In this document: one piece after another, positions 1-8,137 of the stretch
Layout of the letters: the number at the start of each line of letters is the position of its first letter
Position numbering within the stretch: the stretch's first letter is position 1
Source: Flavobacteriaceae bacterium LYZ1037
GTDB lineage: Bacteria; Bacteroidota; Bacteroidia; Flavobacteriales; Flavobacteriaceae
Assembly: GCA_003144015.1 (NCBI GenBank)
Contig: QFWS01000002.1
Location: forward strand, 434,001 to 498,000
Direction: 5' to 3'
DNA length: 64,000 nucleotides
Notes under the pieces: generated by a model
Told to the model about the DNA's origin: nothing
The model's input: the letters and a program-made list of their open reading frames with translations, nothing else
Databases searched by the model: none
Translations under genes and position numbers: made by a program

Positions 1-1
1 A

Positions 2-457
2 GGCTTACTTATAGGAAATGATACCATTAGAAATTCTTCTATGTCTCATATAACTGAAAGTTATGTCGATAAATTTTGGGAACTCTTAGACATATTATTA
101 AATACTATTTTGTTTGTGCTTATAGGGATGGAAATTTTGGTATTGACGTTTGAAGCAAATTATATGTTTGCTGGTATCGTTGCAATACCTTTAGTGTTGT
201 TATGTCGTTATTTGTCATTATTAATACCAGTAAAGTTTTTTGAAAAACGATTGGATTTTGCGCCAAAAACAAATTTGATTATGACCTGGGGAGGCTTGCG
301 TGGAGGCATATCTATAGCGTTAGCCTTGGGGTTAACTATGGACATGGAACGCGATTTGTTTTTGGTAATTACCTATTTTATTGTTGTTTTCTCTATTGTA
401 GTTCAAGGATTGTCACTTGGTAAATTGGTGAAACGTTATGCTCCAACTCCAAATTAG
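2..457 (+). CDS. Na+/H+ antiporter (CPA1 family), C-terminal part
   Basis: The window begins inside this gene: the reading frame is open from base 2, so the ATG at 41 is internal. The visible 151 residues hold at least three hydrophobic segments typical of the C-terminal half of the Na_H_Exchanger domain. They include the NAxLFxLIG-like stretch (NTILFVLIGMEIL) and the GGLRGGISIALAL motif that forms the conserved helix of NhaP-type antiporters. The expected role is exchange of cytoplasmic Na+ (or K+) against H+ across the inner membrane. The protein ends soon after the last helix, with no long cytoplasmic tail. Family assignment is firm; ion specificity cannot be read from this fragment. Confidence 0.85.
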   Translation, partial: GLLIGNDTIRNSSMSHITESYVDKFWELLDILLNTILFVLIGMEILVLTFEANYMFAGIVAIPLVLLCRYLSLLIPVKFFEKRLDFAPKTNLIMTWGGLRGGISIALALGLTMDMERDLFLVITYFIVVFSIVVQGLSLGKLVKRYAPTPN

Positions 458-541
458 CTGTGATAAATCATTTTTTTATTTAATTCCATTTTGAATGTAA
501 GGTTTTAAATTGAAGGGTGACCAATTTGAAAACTTGAAATC

Positions 542-1150
542 ATGATCAAAAAACTATTATTTATATGCACAATTTTTGGGATTACACATGCAACTAAAGC
601 CCAATCTCAAATACCTAATAAGGCTGAAGACATAAGCCCTTTACTTATTGGAGAACGTATTCCAAACGCAAACCTACTTGATGTTGAAGGTCATGAAATT
701 CAATTAAAGGATATTATAAAAGTAAAACCAACTGTCCTTGTATTTTATCGTGGAGGTTGGTGTCCATACTGTAATACTCAATTATCAAGCTTAGCAGAAT
801 CTGAAAACGAAATCATTGAACTAGGTTACCAAATAGTCGCAATAAGTCCAGATCATTATGAGAATTTAAAATCGACTATGGAAGCAGATAAAGTTACTTA
901 CAACTTGTATGCAGATCCTGAAGCTATATTAATTCAAGATATGGGCATTGGTTTTAAAACTCCAAGTATGGCAAAAATGTATATTGCAAACAAAACAAAA
1001 ATGGATGCTACAGATATTCTTCCTGTTCCAACGGTTATGATATTAAATACTTTTGGAGATATTTTGTTTGAATATATTAATCCTAATTATAAAGTGCGGT
1101 TAAGCTCAGAATTATTACTAGCCAGTTTGAAAGTCTTGAAAGCAGAATAA
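542..1150 (+). CDS. Secreted peroxiredoxin-like (AhpC/TSA) protein
   Basis: 202 residues starting with a signal peptide (MIKKLLFICTIFGITHATKA, cleavage near residue 20). This points to the periplasm. The rest matches the AhpC/TSA thioredoxin-fold family: the active-site stretch FYRGGWCPYCNTQL places a CxxC pair at Cys74 and Cys77, followed by the AISPDHYENL strand usual for peroxiredoxin-like proteins. The family reduces peroxides or acts as a thiol-disulfide reductase. The CPYC pair resembles a thioredoxin/glutaredoxin site rather than a lone peroxidatic Cys, so a reductase role is equally possible. It stands alone between the antiporter and the DUF3179 gene. Confidence 0.8.
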   Translation: MIKKLLFICTIFGITHATKAQSQIPNKAEDISPLLIGERIPNANLLDVEGHEIQLKDIIKVKPTVLVFYRGGWCPYCNTQLSSLAESENEIIELGYQIVAISPDHYENLKSTMEADKVTYNLYADPEAILIQDMGIGFKTPSMAKMYIANKTKMDATDILPVPTVMILNTFGDILFEYINPNYKVRLSSELLLASLKVLKAE

Positions 1151-1273
1151 TAAAAAGCAGCTATATTTAATGAGACAAATTGAACATGTCTGTTTTTTAA
1201 TATGTTAAACTTTGTAAGTAATAATGTATTTGACGACATAATTTATATATAAATCTCTTTAAATCTTTAAGTT

Positions 1274-2257
1274 ATTAAACAGATACTACTATTATTTTTA
1301 GCAATTACTTTTCTAAATTGTTCGTCAGATGATTCCAATAAAGGTGATACTTCAAATGGAGATTGGTTAGTAAATTCATCAGATATTTCTGGTGCTTTCA
1401 ATTTATTTCCTTTGTCTTTAAATCCAGAATTTACAACAGTTTCAGAAACTAGTTTAAGCGATGGTAGCTTAGTAGGTGTTGTATCAATTGGTTCGGCAGT
1501 TTTGGTTTTTCCTAATGATTTTGTATATCAATTTGAGATTATTAATACAAGTTACAATGGTTTTGACTATGCCTTTAGTTATTGCCCTATAACCAAAAGC
1601 TCTATTGCATTTAAAAGAGATCAAATATTTAGAGCATCTGGATATTTGTATAAAGAAAATATGACGCCTTGGGATGAAAACACAGAAACAATTTGGTCTC
1701 AAATGTTAGGAAAAGCAATAAATGGAGATAATCCTAATAGAAGATTAGAAAAAATCCCAGTACTTAAAACCTCTTGGAGAACGGTAAAAGATTACTATCC
1801 TAATGCTCTGGTTATAAAACAATATAATAGACCAGAATTAGCTAAGGTACCACAATTGCCTAGTGATGAAGATGATGATATAGAAATGCCTTCTGATGCT
1901 GAATTAACCTATGGGATAGTTGAAAATAATTTACATAATGTCCACACATTTAGATATGCTGACTTTAGAGACTCTAAGCGAAAGGACGTTATTATACAGG
2001 GAGGTCAAAAATATATTATCTATGGAAATGCTTCAAAACAAGTTATGAATGCATATAAAGTAACAAGTTTTGATGATTTTGAATTGTTAGACGATTTAGA
2101 ATTTCCTTATATTTTAAAATCTAACAATATTAAATATGATATTTTAGGAAATAGTGCTACTGGAATCTCATTACAAAAACCAGAATTCTCTTATATGGCT
2201 GCTTGGTTTGCTTGGCGTGATTTTTTTGATGGGCATTTGTTTTATCCAAATGAATAA
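1274..2257 (+). CDS. DUF3179 lipoprotein, apparent ATT start
   Basis: The frame carries the DUF3179 signature: a CPITKSS stretch followed by a W-D-E-N-T-E-T-I-W-S-Q block and a later SWRTVKDYYP stretch. The family's function is unknown. An in-frame TTG exists at 1412, but the frame is open upstream to a stop at 1268-1270. The upstream codons from ATT at 1274 encode a clean lipoprotein signal (I/M-KQILLLFLAITFLNC) followed by SSDDSN. This resembles the Cys-Ser-Asp-Asp surface-export signal of flavobacterial lipoproteins. No ATG, GTG or TTG lies at the right place. I therefore annotate the start as ATT (327 residues), meaning either a rare start codon or a recently lost ATG. The domain call is firm, the start is inference. 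Confidence 0.7.
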   Translation: MKQILLLFLAITFLNCSSDDSNKGDTSNGDWLVNSSDISGAFNLFPLSLNPEFTTVSETSLSDGSLVGVVSIGSAVLVFPNDFVYQFEIINTSYNGFDYAFSYCPITKSSIAFKRDQIFRASGYLYKENMTPWDENTETIWSQMLGKAINGDNPNRRLEKIPVLKTSWRTVKDYYPNALVIKQYNRPELAKVPQLPSDEDDDIEMPSDAELTYGIVENNLHNVHTFRYADFRDSKRKDVIIQGGQKYIIYGNASKQVMNAYKVTSFDDFELLDDLEFPYILKSNNIKYDILGNSATGISLQKPEFSYMAAWFAWRDFFDGHLFYPNE

Positions 2258-2272
2258 TAACCTATTCATTAC

Positions 2273-3481
2273 TTACACACCAAAAGGGTTATCTATACTG
2301 TATGCTGGTTCTGTAAACCATTTTGGTCCTTCTACGGTCATGTATGCATGATCTTCTAAGCGAATGCCAAATGCATCTGGTACCACAATCATTGGCTCTA
2401 TACTAAATGCCATTCCAGGTTGTAATTTGATGTCATTTCCTTTAACAATAAATGGATGCTCATGGATTTCAAGACCAATACCATGACCTGTTCTATGTGG
2501 TAAGCCAGGTAAATCGTAAGCAGGGCCTAGTCCGTCTTTTTCTAATTGAATCCTAACTTGATCGTCAATATTACCACAAGTATGGCCTAGCTTTGCAGCA
2601 TTAAAAGCTGCCAATTGAGCTGCTTTTTCGTTTGTCCAGATTTTCCTTTCTTTATCAGTTGCGTTTCCATAAATATAAGTTCTAGTGATATCTGATAGAT
2701 AGCCTTTGTATTTACAGCCTGTATCTACTAAAACAATTTCATTTTCTTCTAATGCTTTTGGTGATTTAACACCATGTGGAAAACTTGAGTCTTTACCGAA
2801 CAATACTATACAAAAGTATGAACCACTTTCAATCCCCAATTTTTGATGTGCTTGATGAATAAAGCTCTCCACCTCGTTAGTAGTGATACCTGGTTTTAAA
2901 ATTCTAGCCACTGCTTGGTGTACTTGCATGGTTAAATTCATTGGGTATTGGATGTGAGCAATTTCGGCTTTGCTTTTAAGCATTCGAATATCTCTAATTA
3001 ACACTTCGGCACTGCTAATTCTAAACTTCTTGTGTTCCAAAAAGCGCGAAACATCTGTAAAGCGCGTGGAATCATCTATAGCTAATCGTGTGCCTTCAGC
3101 GAGTACTTCTGCTATTTTTTGTATAGGGCTTTCGTGTTCTAACCAAGGAATAAATTCGCCAGCTACACCAATAAAATCATTGAAAGTGCCTATTTCGAAT
3201 TCTGGCACTACATATCGTAGAGTTCCATCGGCAAAAAGAAGAGCGCCAACTAAGCGTTCGGATGGATTCCATTGGGTGTTGGTAAAATACTGTAAATTGG
3301 TTCCTGCATTGATATAAAGTGCATCTAAATGGTTAGATTTTAAAGCGTCACATGCTTTGTCTAGTCTGTTTTGGTATTCCTTATCATCAATAGGTGCAGG
3401 TTTAGCAGTTAAAGGACTTAATTTTAAAAGTTCTTCTTCTGGTGTGCTGCCACCAATTCCGTATGCTCTGTTGCTGTTCAT
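2273..3481 (-). CDS. M24 family Xaa-Pro aminopeptidase/dipeptidase
   Basis: A 402-residue cytoplasmic metallopeptidase with the 'pita-bread' fold of aminopeptidase P and prolidase. The N-terminal creatinase-like domain spans about residues 35-170 and the catalytic M24 domain about 180-395. All five metal ligands are visible: Asp253 and Asp264 in VDTGCKYKGYLSD, His333 in TGHGIGLEIHEHP, Glu362 in SIEPM and Glu376 in IRLEDH. These bind two Mn/Co ions. The role is release of N-terminal residues before proline, or cleavage of X-Pro dipeptides; sequence alone does not separate these. It ends 15 bases from the convergent DUF3179 gene with no terminator between them. Confidence 0.88.
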   Translation of the reverse strand: MNSNRAYGIGGSTPEEELLKLSPLTAKPAPIDDKEYQNRLDKACDALKSNHLDALYINAGTNLQYFTNTQWNPSERLVGALLFADGTLRYVVPEFEIGTFNDFIGVAGEFIPWLEHESPIQKIAEVLAEGTRLAIDDSTRFTDVSRFLEHKKFRISSAEVLIRDIRMLKSKAEIAHIQYPMNLTMQVHQAVARILKPGITTNEVESFIHQAHQKLGIESGSYFCIVLFGKDSSFPHGVKSPKALEENEIVLVDTGCKYKGYLSDITRTYIYGNATDKERKIWTNEKAAQLAAFNAAKLGHTCGNIDDQVRIQLEKDGLGPAYDLPGLPHRTGHGIGLEIHEHPFIVKGNDIKLQPGMAFSIEPMIVVPDAFGIRLEDHAYMTVEGPKWFTEPAYSIDNPFGV

Positions 3482-3686
3482 GGTTTTTTAATTATAAGAT
3501 GCAAGGTCTTAAAATTTGAATAATAAATAAGTTAAATAATAATTAAAATTGAAGAATTCAAAAATCATTGATGGTGTATTTAATAGATTATTTTTTATCA
3601 TTCAAAATTTAGGTTCGAGTGATTTGAATTAATTTTTTTCTGAAGATTCTTGAAATTATAATTGCATATAAAATAAAGAGTTAAAC

Positions 3687-3717
3687 CAAAAAAACCCGAA
3701 CAAATGTTCGGGTTTTT
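3687..3717 (-). terminator. Intrinsic terminator after tRNA-Phe
   Basis: A perfect 7-bp GC-rich stem (CCCGAAC/GTTCGGG, 3695-3701 and 3706-3712) has a 4-base loop. Read on the minus strand it is followed by seven T residues, directly 3' of the tRNA-Phe CCA end. Confidence 0.85.
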
Positions 3718-3719
3718 AG

Positions 3720-3795
3720 TGGTGGTGCCTCCAGGAATCGAACCAGGGACACATGGATTTTCAGTCCATTGCTCTACCAACTGAGCTAAGGCACC
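3720..3795 (-). tRNA. tRNA-Phe (GAA)
   Basis: Read on the minus strand this 76-base cloverleaf has acceptor arms GGTGCCT/AGGCACC, a D arm with AGCTCAGTTGG, an anticodon arm ATGGA-CTGAAAA-TCCAT giving anticodon GAA, and a T arm with GGTTCGATTCC. The discriminator base is A and the 3' CCA is encoded. The other tRNA in this window lacks an encoded CCA. Confidence 0.97.
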
Positions 3796-3872
3796 AGTCT
3801 CTTAAATTGAGGTTGCAAATATATATTCATTTTTATTATTCGCCAAAAGAAAATAAATAAAAAATGGTTTTG

Positions 3873-3880
3873 TAAATTTA
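3873..3880 (+). promoter_or_regulatory. Possible -7 promoter element for coaX
   Basis: TAAATTTA matches the flavobacterial -7 consensus TAnnTTTG at seven of eight positions and lies 18 bases before the coaX ATG. No convincing -33 element was found. Confidence 0.3.
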
Positions 3881-3897
3881 CAACCTCTAATATAGGT

Positions 3898-4629
3898 ATG
3901 AATTTAATTATAGACGTTGGGAATACATTTGTTAAGTTTGCTGTTTTTCAGGCAGATGACCTTGTTTTTCAATCTTCAGTAGACGTTTTTCAATTTGAAA
4001 AAGAATTTCAGGTTATACAGAAAAAATACAGTAATTTGATTCATTGTATTGTTTCATCTGTAGGAAATTTAGATAAAGAAAGCATTAATGTGCTTCAGGA
4101 ATCATTAAAAGTTGTCATTTTGAACTCAGAAACTAAGCTGCCTTTCCTTAATTTATATAAAACTCCCAAAACTTTGGGTGTAGATAGATTGGCATTAGTG
4201 AGTGCAGCTGTAAAAGAATTTCCTAATAAAAATGCCCTTATTATCGACGCAGGAACCTGTATTACTTACGACTATATATCTAATAAAAACACTTACTTAG
4301 GAGGCGCCATTTCTCCAGGAATTAGAATGCGCTATAAGTCCTTAAATAATTTAACAGCTAATCTGCCGTTATTAGAAACAAATGTGGCAAATAGTATTAT
4401 TGGAGACTCAACAGAAAACGCTATTCACTCTGGTGTCGTTTTTGGGGTTTTAAATGAAATTGAAGGTACAATTAGTCAATATCAACAAAAATATTCAGAT
4501 TTAACAGTTATTTTAACAGGTGGAGACGCTAATTTTTTGTCTAAACAATTAAAAAGTAGCATATTTGCCAACTCAAATTTCCTTTTACAAGGATTGAATT
4601 ATATTTTACAATACAATACAACCGAATGA
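3898..4629 (+). CDS. coaX: Type III pantothenate kinase
   Basis: 243 residues, the usual length of CoaX. It phosphorylates pantothenate to 4'-phosphopantothenate with ATP, the first committed step of coenzyme A synthesis. Visible motifs are the N-terminal phosphate-binding strand MNLIIDVGNT with Asp6, GVDRLALVSAA near residue 94, the IIDAGTCITYD block near 114-124 carrying the catalytic Asp, GGAISPG near 142, and TGGDA close to the C-terminus. The type III enzyme is not feedback-inhibited by CoA. Its stop overlaps the start of the next gene in ATGA, so it heads a forward run of envelope genes. Confidence 0.95.
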   Translation: MNLIIDVGNTFVKFAVFQADDLVFQSSVDVFQFEKEFQVIQKKYSNLIHCIVSSVGNLDKESINVLQESLKVVILNSETKLPFLNLYKTPKTLGVDRLALVSAAVKEFPNKNALIIDAGTCITYDYISNKNTYLGGAISPGIRMRYKSLNNLTANLPLLETNVANSIIGDSTENAIHSGVVFGVLNEIEGTISQYQQKYSDLTVILTGGDANFLSKQLKSSIFANSNFLLQGLNYILQYNTTE

Positions 4630-5951
4630 TAAAAAAACTTGTATTAGTTTTTATTGCAATGTTTGCAATTCAAAGTTACGCTCAAGAAGGGACTGCTTCA
4701 CCTTATTCTTTTTATGGAATAGGTAGTTTAAAATTTAAAGGAACAGTGGAAAATAGGAGTATGGGAGGAATTAGCGTATTCTCAGATAGTATCCATATTA
4801 ATCTAAGTAATCCAGCGTCTTATGGTTCTAAAAATATTGAAGCATATAATAATGAAAGCAGACCTGTTAAATTTGCTATAGGTGGTGGACATACAAATTC
4901 TAAACTTAAAAGCGATACTTCATCAGACGAGGTAAACTCAACAACCTTCGATTATTTAGCCATGTCTTTTCCAATTGGTAAATTTGGACTTGGACTTGGA
5001 TTAATTCCATATACTTCTGTCGGTTATAAATTAGAATCATTAAATGATGACAATGAACTTTATAGCCAATTTAGAGGTGAAGGTGGTGTTAATAAGGCCT
5101 ATACCTCTTTAGGGTATATGGTAAATAACAAGCTAAGCTTAGGGGTCGATTTTGGTTTTAATTTTGGAAATATAAAAAACAATACCATTCAATACGTTTA
5201 TACTAACGAAGGAGACTTAGCACAATATCAAAGTAGAGAAGATAATAGGTCAGATTTAACTGGAATTACATTAAATTTTGGAGCTATTTACAAAACGGTT
5301 CTTTCTAATGGTTTTGAATTAACAACAAGTTTGACTTATAGGCCTAAAACGAATCTTACTTCAAAAAATTCTAGAACCTTCAATACCATTGTAATAAATC
5401 CAGTTAATGGTAATGAATTGGTTGTAAACTCTATTGAAGCAAATTTAGAAGGACAAGGATTAAAAGAAACAAAATTAGCGCTACCTTCTAAGTTGTCATT
5501 AGGGGCAGGTTTAGGACAACCAAATAGATGGTTTGTTGGTGCAGAGTATACGTTGCTTAATACGAGTAAGTTTTCTAACGTTTTATATGAGTCAAGTGAT
5601 TCAGCAGGAAATGTTAAATATAAAAATGCTTCAACAGTTTCGGTAGGTGGGTTTTATATTCCAGATTACAACTCTTTCTCAAGTTACTTAAAAAGAGTTG
5701 TTTATAGGGCTGGAGTTCGATTCGAAGGAACAGGTTTAAATATTAATGATGAAAACATAAATGAGTTTGGCATATCTTTTGGAGTAGGATTACCAATGGG
5801 AAGCGCTAGTGCTTTCTCAAATGCAAACTTTGGATTTGAATTTGGTAAAAAGGGAACAACCAGTCAAAATCTTATTCAAGAGAATTTTATAAACCTCCAA
5901 CTAAGTTTGTCATTTAACGCTAGATGGTTCCAAAGACAAAAATTTAATTAA
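4626..5951 (+). CDS. Outer-membrane beta-barrel protein
   Basis: 441 residues with a signal peptide (MIKKLVLVFIAMFAIQSYAQ, ending in the common flavobacterial AQ cleavage site). The mature N-terminus (SPYSFYGIGSLKFKGTVENRSMGG...LSNPASYG) resembles the plug start of FadL/OmpP1-like barrels: 'S-x-Y-S-x-x-G-x-G' followed by 'NPA'. The remainder alternates short amphipathic strands with Asn/Gly turns, and the protein ends in an aromatic-rich strand (LSLSFNARWFQRQ). I infer an outer-membrane channel or transporter. The substrate is unknown. The start overlaps the coaX stop by 4 bases, suggesting translational coupling, and the TPR protein follows after 17 bases. Confidence 0.75.
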   Translation: MIKKLVLVFIAMFAIQSYAQEGTASPYSFYGIGSLKFKGTVENRSMGGISVFSDSIHINLSNPASYGSKNIEAYNNESRPVKFAIGGGHTNSKLKSDTSSDEVNSTTFDYLAMSFPIGKFGLGLGLIPYTSVGYKLESLNDDNELYSQFRGEGGVNKAYTSLGYMVNNKLSLGVDFGFNFGNIKNNTIQYVYTNEGDLAQYQSREDNRSDLTGITLNFGAIYKTVLSNGFELTTSLTYRPKTNLTSKNSRTFNTIVINPVNGNELVVNSIEANLEGQGLKETKLALPSKLSLGAGLGQPNRWFVGAEYTLLNTSKFSNVLYESSDSAGNVKYKNASTVSVGGFYIPDYNSFSSYLKRVVYRAGVRFEGTGLNINDENINEFGISFGVGLPMGSASAFSNANFGFEFGKKGTTSQNLIQENFINLQLSLSFNARWFQRQKFN

Positions 5952-5968
5952 ACAATAAACTAGATATT

Positions 5969-7351
5969 ATGAAAACGAAGATTACATTACTAGCTCTTTT
6001 GCTGTTTTTTGGGTTCAATGTTGTAAATGCGCAACAAGACGAAGAATGTATGACTAACTTGTCTATATTCTCTGAATATGCAAAAGCTAAAAACTATGAT
6101 GCTGCATTTGATTCTTGGATGAAAGTAAGAAAAAAATGTCCACAACTTAATAGAGCAATCTATACCTATGGGGAGGATATTTTAGATCATAAAATCGAAA
6201 ATGCATCTGGTGCAGAAAAAACAGCTTACATAAACGACCTAATTAAACTTTGGGAAGAACGTGAGCAATATTTTGCAAGTAAAACTCCTAAAGGAGAGTA
6301 TGGTGCTAAAGCATGTCAGTTAATGTATGATAATAGAGAGTTGTTAAATAAAACGGATGGTGATTTATTTGCTTGTTTTGATGCAGCTTACAAAGCGGAT
6401 CCAGAAACGTTTACCAATCCAAAATCTCTATACACTTACTTTTCTTTAATGGTCGATTTATATGATGCAGGAGATAAGACAGCTTCAGAGTTATTTAATA
6501 AATACGATGATGTTGTTGAGAAAGTTGAACAAGAAGTAGGAAATTATTCTGAAAGCTTAAATGTGCTTATTGAAAAAGAAGATGCAGGAACCGCTTTAAC
6601 AAGTAAAGAAAAAAGTTATAAAAAATATTATGAAAGTTATTTAAAGGCTTACGATCAAATTGCTGGAAGTATTAACAGTAAACTAGGTTCTAGAGCTAAT
6701 TGCGAAAACTTAATACCATTATACACTAAAGATTTTGAAGCTAACAAAACAAATGCAGTTTGGTTACAAAGAGCTGCTGGAAATATGTCTGCTAAAGAAT
6801 GTACAGACGATCCATTATTCTTTAAACTAGTAAATGCATACCATAATATCAGTCCTTCGGCTAATTCTGCTTACTACTTAGGAATCTTAAAAGATAAAGA
6901 AGGTAAAACTTCTGAAGCTATTAAGTTTTACGAACAAGCAATTAGCTTACAATCTGATAGTTTCAAAAAAGCTAAGCTTTATGAAAAAATTGGTGATAAA
7001 TTAAAAGCGAAAGGAAATTATGGCTCTGCAAGAGGTTACTTTAGAAACGCATTAAAATTTAATCCATCTAATGGAAGACCACATTTAAAAATTGCAGATA
7101 TGTATAACAGAAGTGCAAATAACTGTGGAGACACTAACTTTAATAAAAGAGCTGTTTTCTGGTTAGCAGCAGATGAAGCAGAAAAAGCTGGTCGTGTAGA
7201 TCCAACATTAAAAAGTGCAGCAGCACAATCTGCAGCTAGTTATAGAGCAAAAGCACCTCAGAAATCTGAAATTTTTAGCGAGGGTAATGCAGGTCAAAAC
7301 ATTGCAATAGGGTGTTGGATTGGTGCAAGTGTTACCGTACCAAGTATCTAA
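5969..7351 (+). CDS. Secreted TPR-repeat protein
   Basis: 460 residues with a signal peptide (MKTKITLLALLLFFGFNVVNAQQ). Helical throughout. Two clear tetratricopeptide repeats lie around residues 298-330 (SAYYLGILKDKEGKTSEAIKFYEQAI) and 335-368 (YEKIGDKLKAKGNYGSARGYFRNAL...NP). The N-terminal half probably holds divergent repeats. TPR arrays bind partner proteins, so this is likely a periplasmic scaffold, possibly for the barrel encoded just upstream; the partner is inference. Its TAA stop shares one base with the lptC ATG. A terminator-like palindrome follows 29 bases after the stop, inside lptC. Confidence 0.8.
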   Translation: MKTKITLLALLLFFGFNVVNAQQDEECMTNLSIFSEYAKAKNYDAAFDSWMKVRKKCPQLNRAIYTYGEDILDHKIENASGAEKTAYINDLIKLWEEREQYFASKTPKGEYGAKACQLMYDNRELLNKTDGDLFACFDAAYKADPETFTNPKSLYTYFSLMVDLYDAGDKTASELFNKYDDVVEKVEQEVGNYSESLNVLIEKEDAGTALTSKEKSYKKYYESYLKAYDQIAGSINSKLGSRANCENLIPLYTKDFEANKTNAVWLQRAAGNMSAKECTDDPLFFKLVNAYHNISPSANSAYYLGILKDKEGKTSEAIKFYEQAISLQSDSFKKAKLYEKIGDKLKAKGNYGSARGYFRNALKFNPSNGRPHLKIADMYNRSANNCGDTNFNKRAVFWLAADEAEKAGRVDPTLKSAAAQSAASYRAKAPQKSEIFSEGNAGQNIAIGCWIGASVTVPSI

Positions 7352-7905
7352 TGATAAAAACATATTTACATATATCTAGAAACATAGTCACAGCAATTGC
7401 TGTGACTATGTTTTTTTCATGTAAAAACAACTTCGAAGAAGTTAAAAAAATTGGAATTTCAGAAAATGCACCTATAGGGATTGCAGAACATATAGATTTA
7501 AAATACACAGATTCTGGTCGCGTCACAGCTAATTTGAAAAGCCCAAAGATGTTAGATTATTCGAATAGAGAATTTGCTTTTAACGAATTTCCAGATGGCA
7601 TTGATTTAGATTTATTCGATGAACAAAACCAAAAAAGTAATGTCATAGCAGATTATGCTATAGTTTACGACAAAACAGGCATTATAGACTTACAAGGCAA
7701 TGTCGTGCTTTCTTCAACAAATAAAGACACCTTGTTTGCAGAACAACTTTATTACGACCAAAACCGAGAATGGCTTTTTACCAACAAGCCTGTTACTTTT
7801 AGAACGGGTCAAGATGTTATAAATGGCAAGGGGTTCGACTCGGACACCAAGTTTAATCAAGCTCAAGTTTTAGAAATTGATGGCATCATAACACTTGACG
7901 AATAA
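7351..7905 (+). CDS. lptC: LPS export protein LptC (lipoprotein form)
   Basis: 184 residues from the ATG at 7351. An upstream in-frame ATG at 7312 lies inside the TPR gene and would bury the signal peptide, so I reject it. The sequence begins with a membrane signal ending in FFSC (Cys24), a probable lipid-anchored Cys. It continues with the LptC/OstA beta-jellyroll pattern: repeated strands such as IVYDKTGIIDLQGNVVLSS and VINGKGFDSD. LptC receives lipopolysaccharide from the LptBFG transporter at the inner membrane and passes it to LptA. The signal-peptide codons (residues 11-22) are formed by a perfect 34-bp palindrome; see the separate entry. Confidence 0.85.
   Translation: MIKTYLHISRNIVTAIAVTMFFSCKNNFEEVKKIGISENAPIGIAEHIDLKYTDSGRVTANLKSPKMLDYSNREFAFNEFPDGIDLDLFDEQNQKSNVIADYAIVYDKTGIIDLQGNVVLSSTNKDTLFAEQLYYDQNREWLFTNKPVTFRTGQDVINGKGFDSDTKFNQAQVLEIDGIITLDE
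7380..7417 (+). terminator. Perfect 34-bp palindrome plus T-run inside lptC
   Basis: Bases 7380-7413 are a perfect palindrome centred on CACAGCAATTGCTGTG. As RNA this gives a 15-bp stem with an AATT loop, preceded by A and followed by four more Ts (7414-7417). It has the form of an intrinsic terminator and lies 29 bases after the TPR gene's stop, but it is inside the lptC coding sequence. It could act as an attenuator that translating ribosomes keep open. Structure is seen directly; function is inference. Confidence 0.6.
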
Positions 7906-7942
7906 ATCAGTATCTTTACCCAACCATTTTTAAACTATTCAA

Positions 7943-8137
7943 ATGAAAATATTTAAGTTTTTTCAATACGCCTATTTACTTTTTGCTATTATTTTTGTGT
8001 ATGACGCAATTTCAAAATACATGGAAACAGGAACCATTGCTTATACCTCATTACTGTTAGCAGGAGCAGCAGTTTTTATGTTTTTCTTTAGAAAAAAGTT
8101 CAACAAGAAATTTGAAAATAAAGAGGACAACAAATAA
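7943..8137 (+). CDS. Small two-helix membrane protein
   Basis: A 64-residue protein with two predicted membrane helices (about 8-22 and 35-50: YLLFAIIFVYDAI and SLLLAGAAVFMFFF) and a strongly basic, charged C-terminal tail (RKKFNKKFENKEDNK). I do not recognise a named family. The frame is credible because it begins at an ATG shortly after lptC and its TAA shares a base with the ATG of the CNNM/CorC gene, a one-base stop-start overlap that suggests coupled translation. A possible -7 box (TATCTTTA) lies near 7910. A helper subunit of one of its membrane-protein neighbours is possible but unproven. Confidence 0.7.
   Translation: MKIFKFFQYAYLLFAIIFVYDAISKYMETGTIAYTSLLLAGAAVFMFFFRKKFNKKFENKEDNK

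Noticed and set aside
3598-3780. A 60-residue minus-strand frame over the tRNA-Phe gene
   Set aside because: Its first part is simply the tRNA and its terminator read as codons; no independent gene evidence.
7332-7526. A 64-residue minus-strand frame opposite lptC
   Set aside because: It exists because the palindrome reads the same on both strands; no start context or homology beyond the mirrored stretch.
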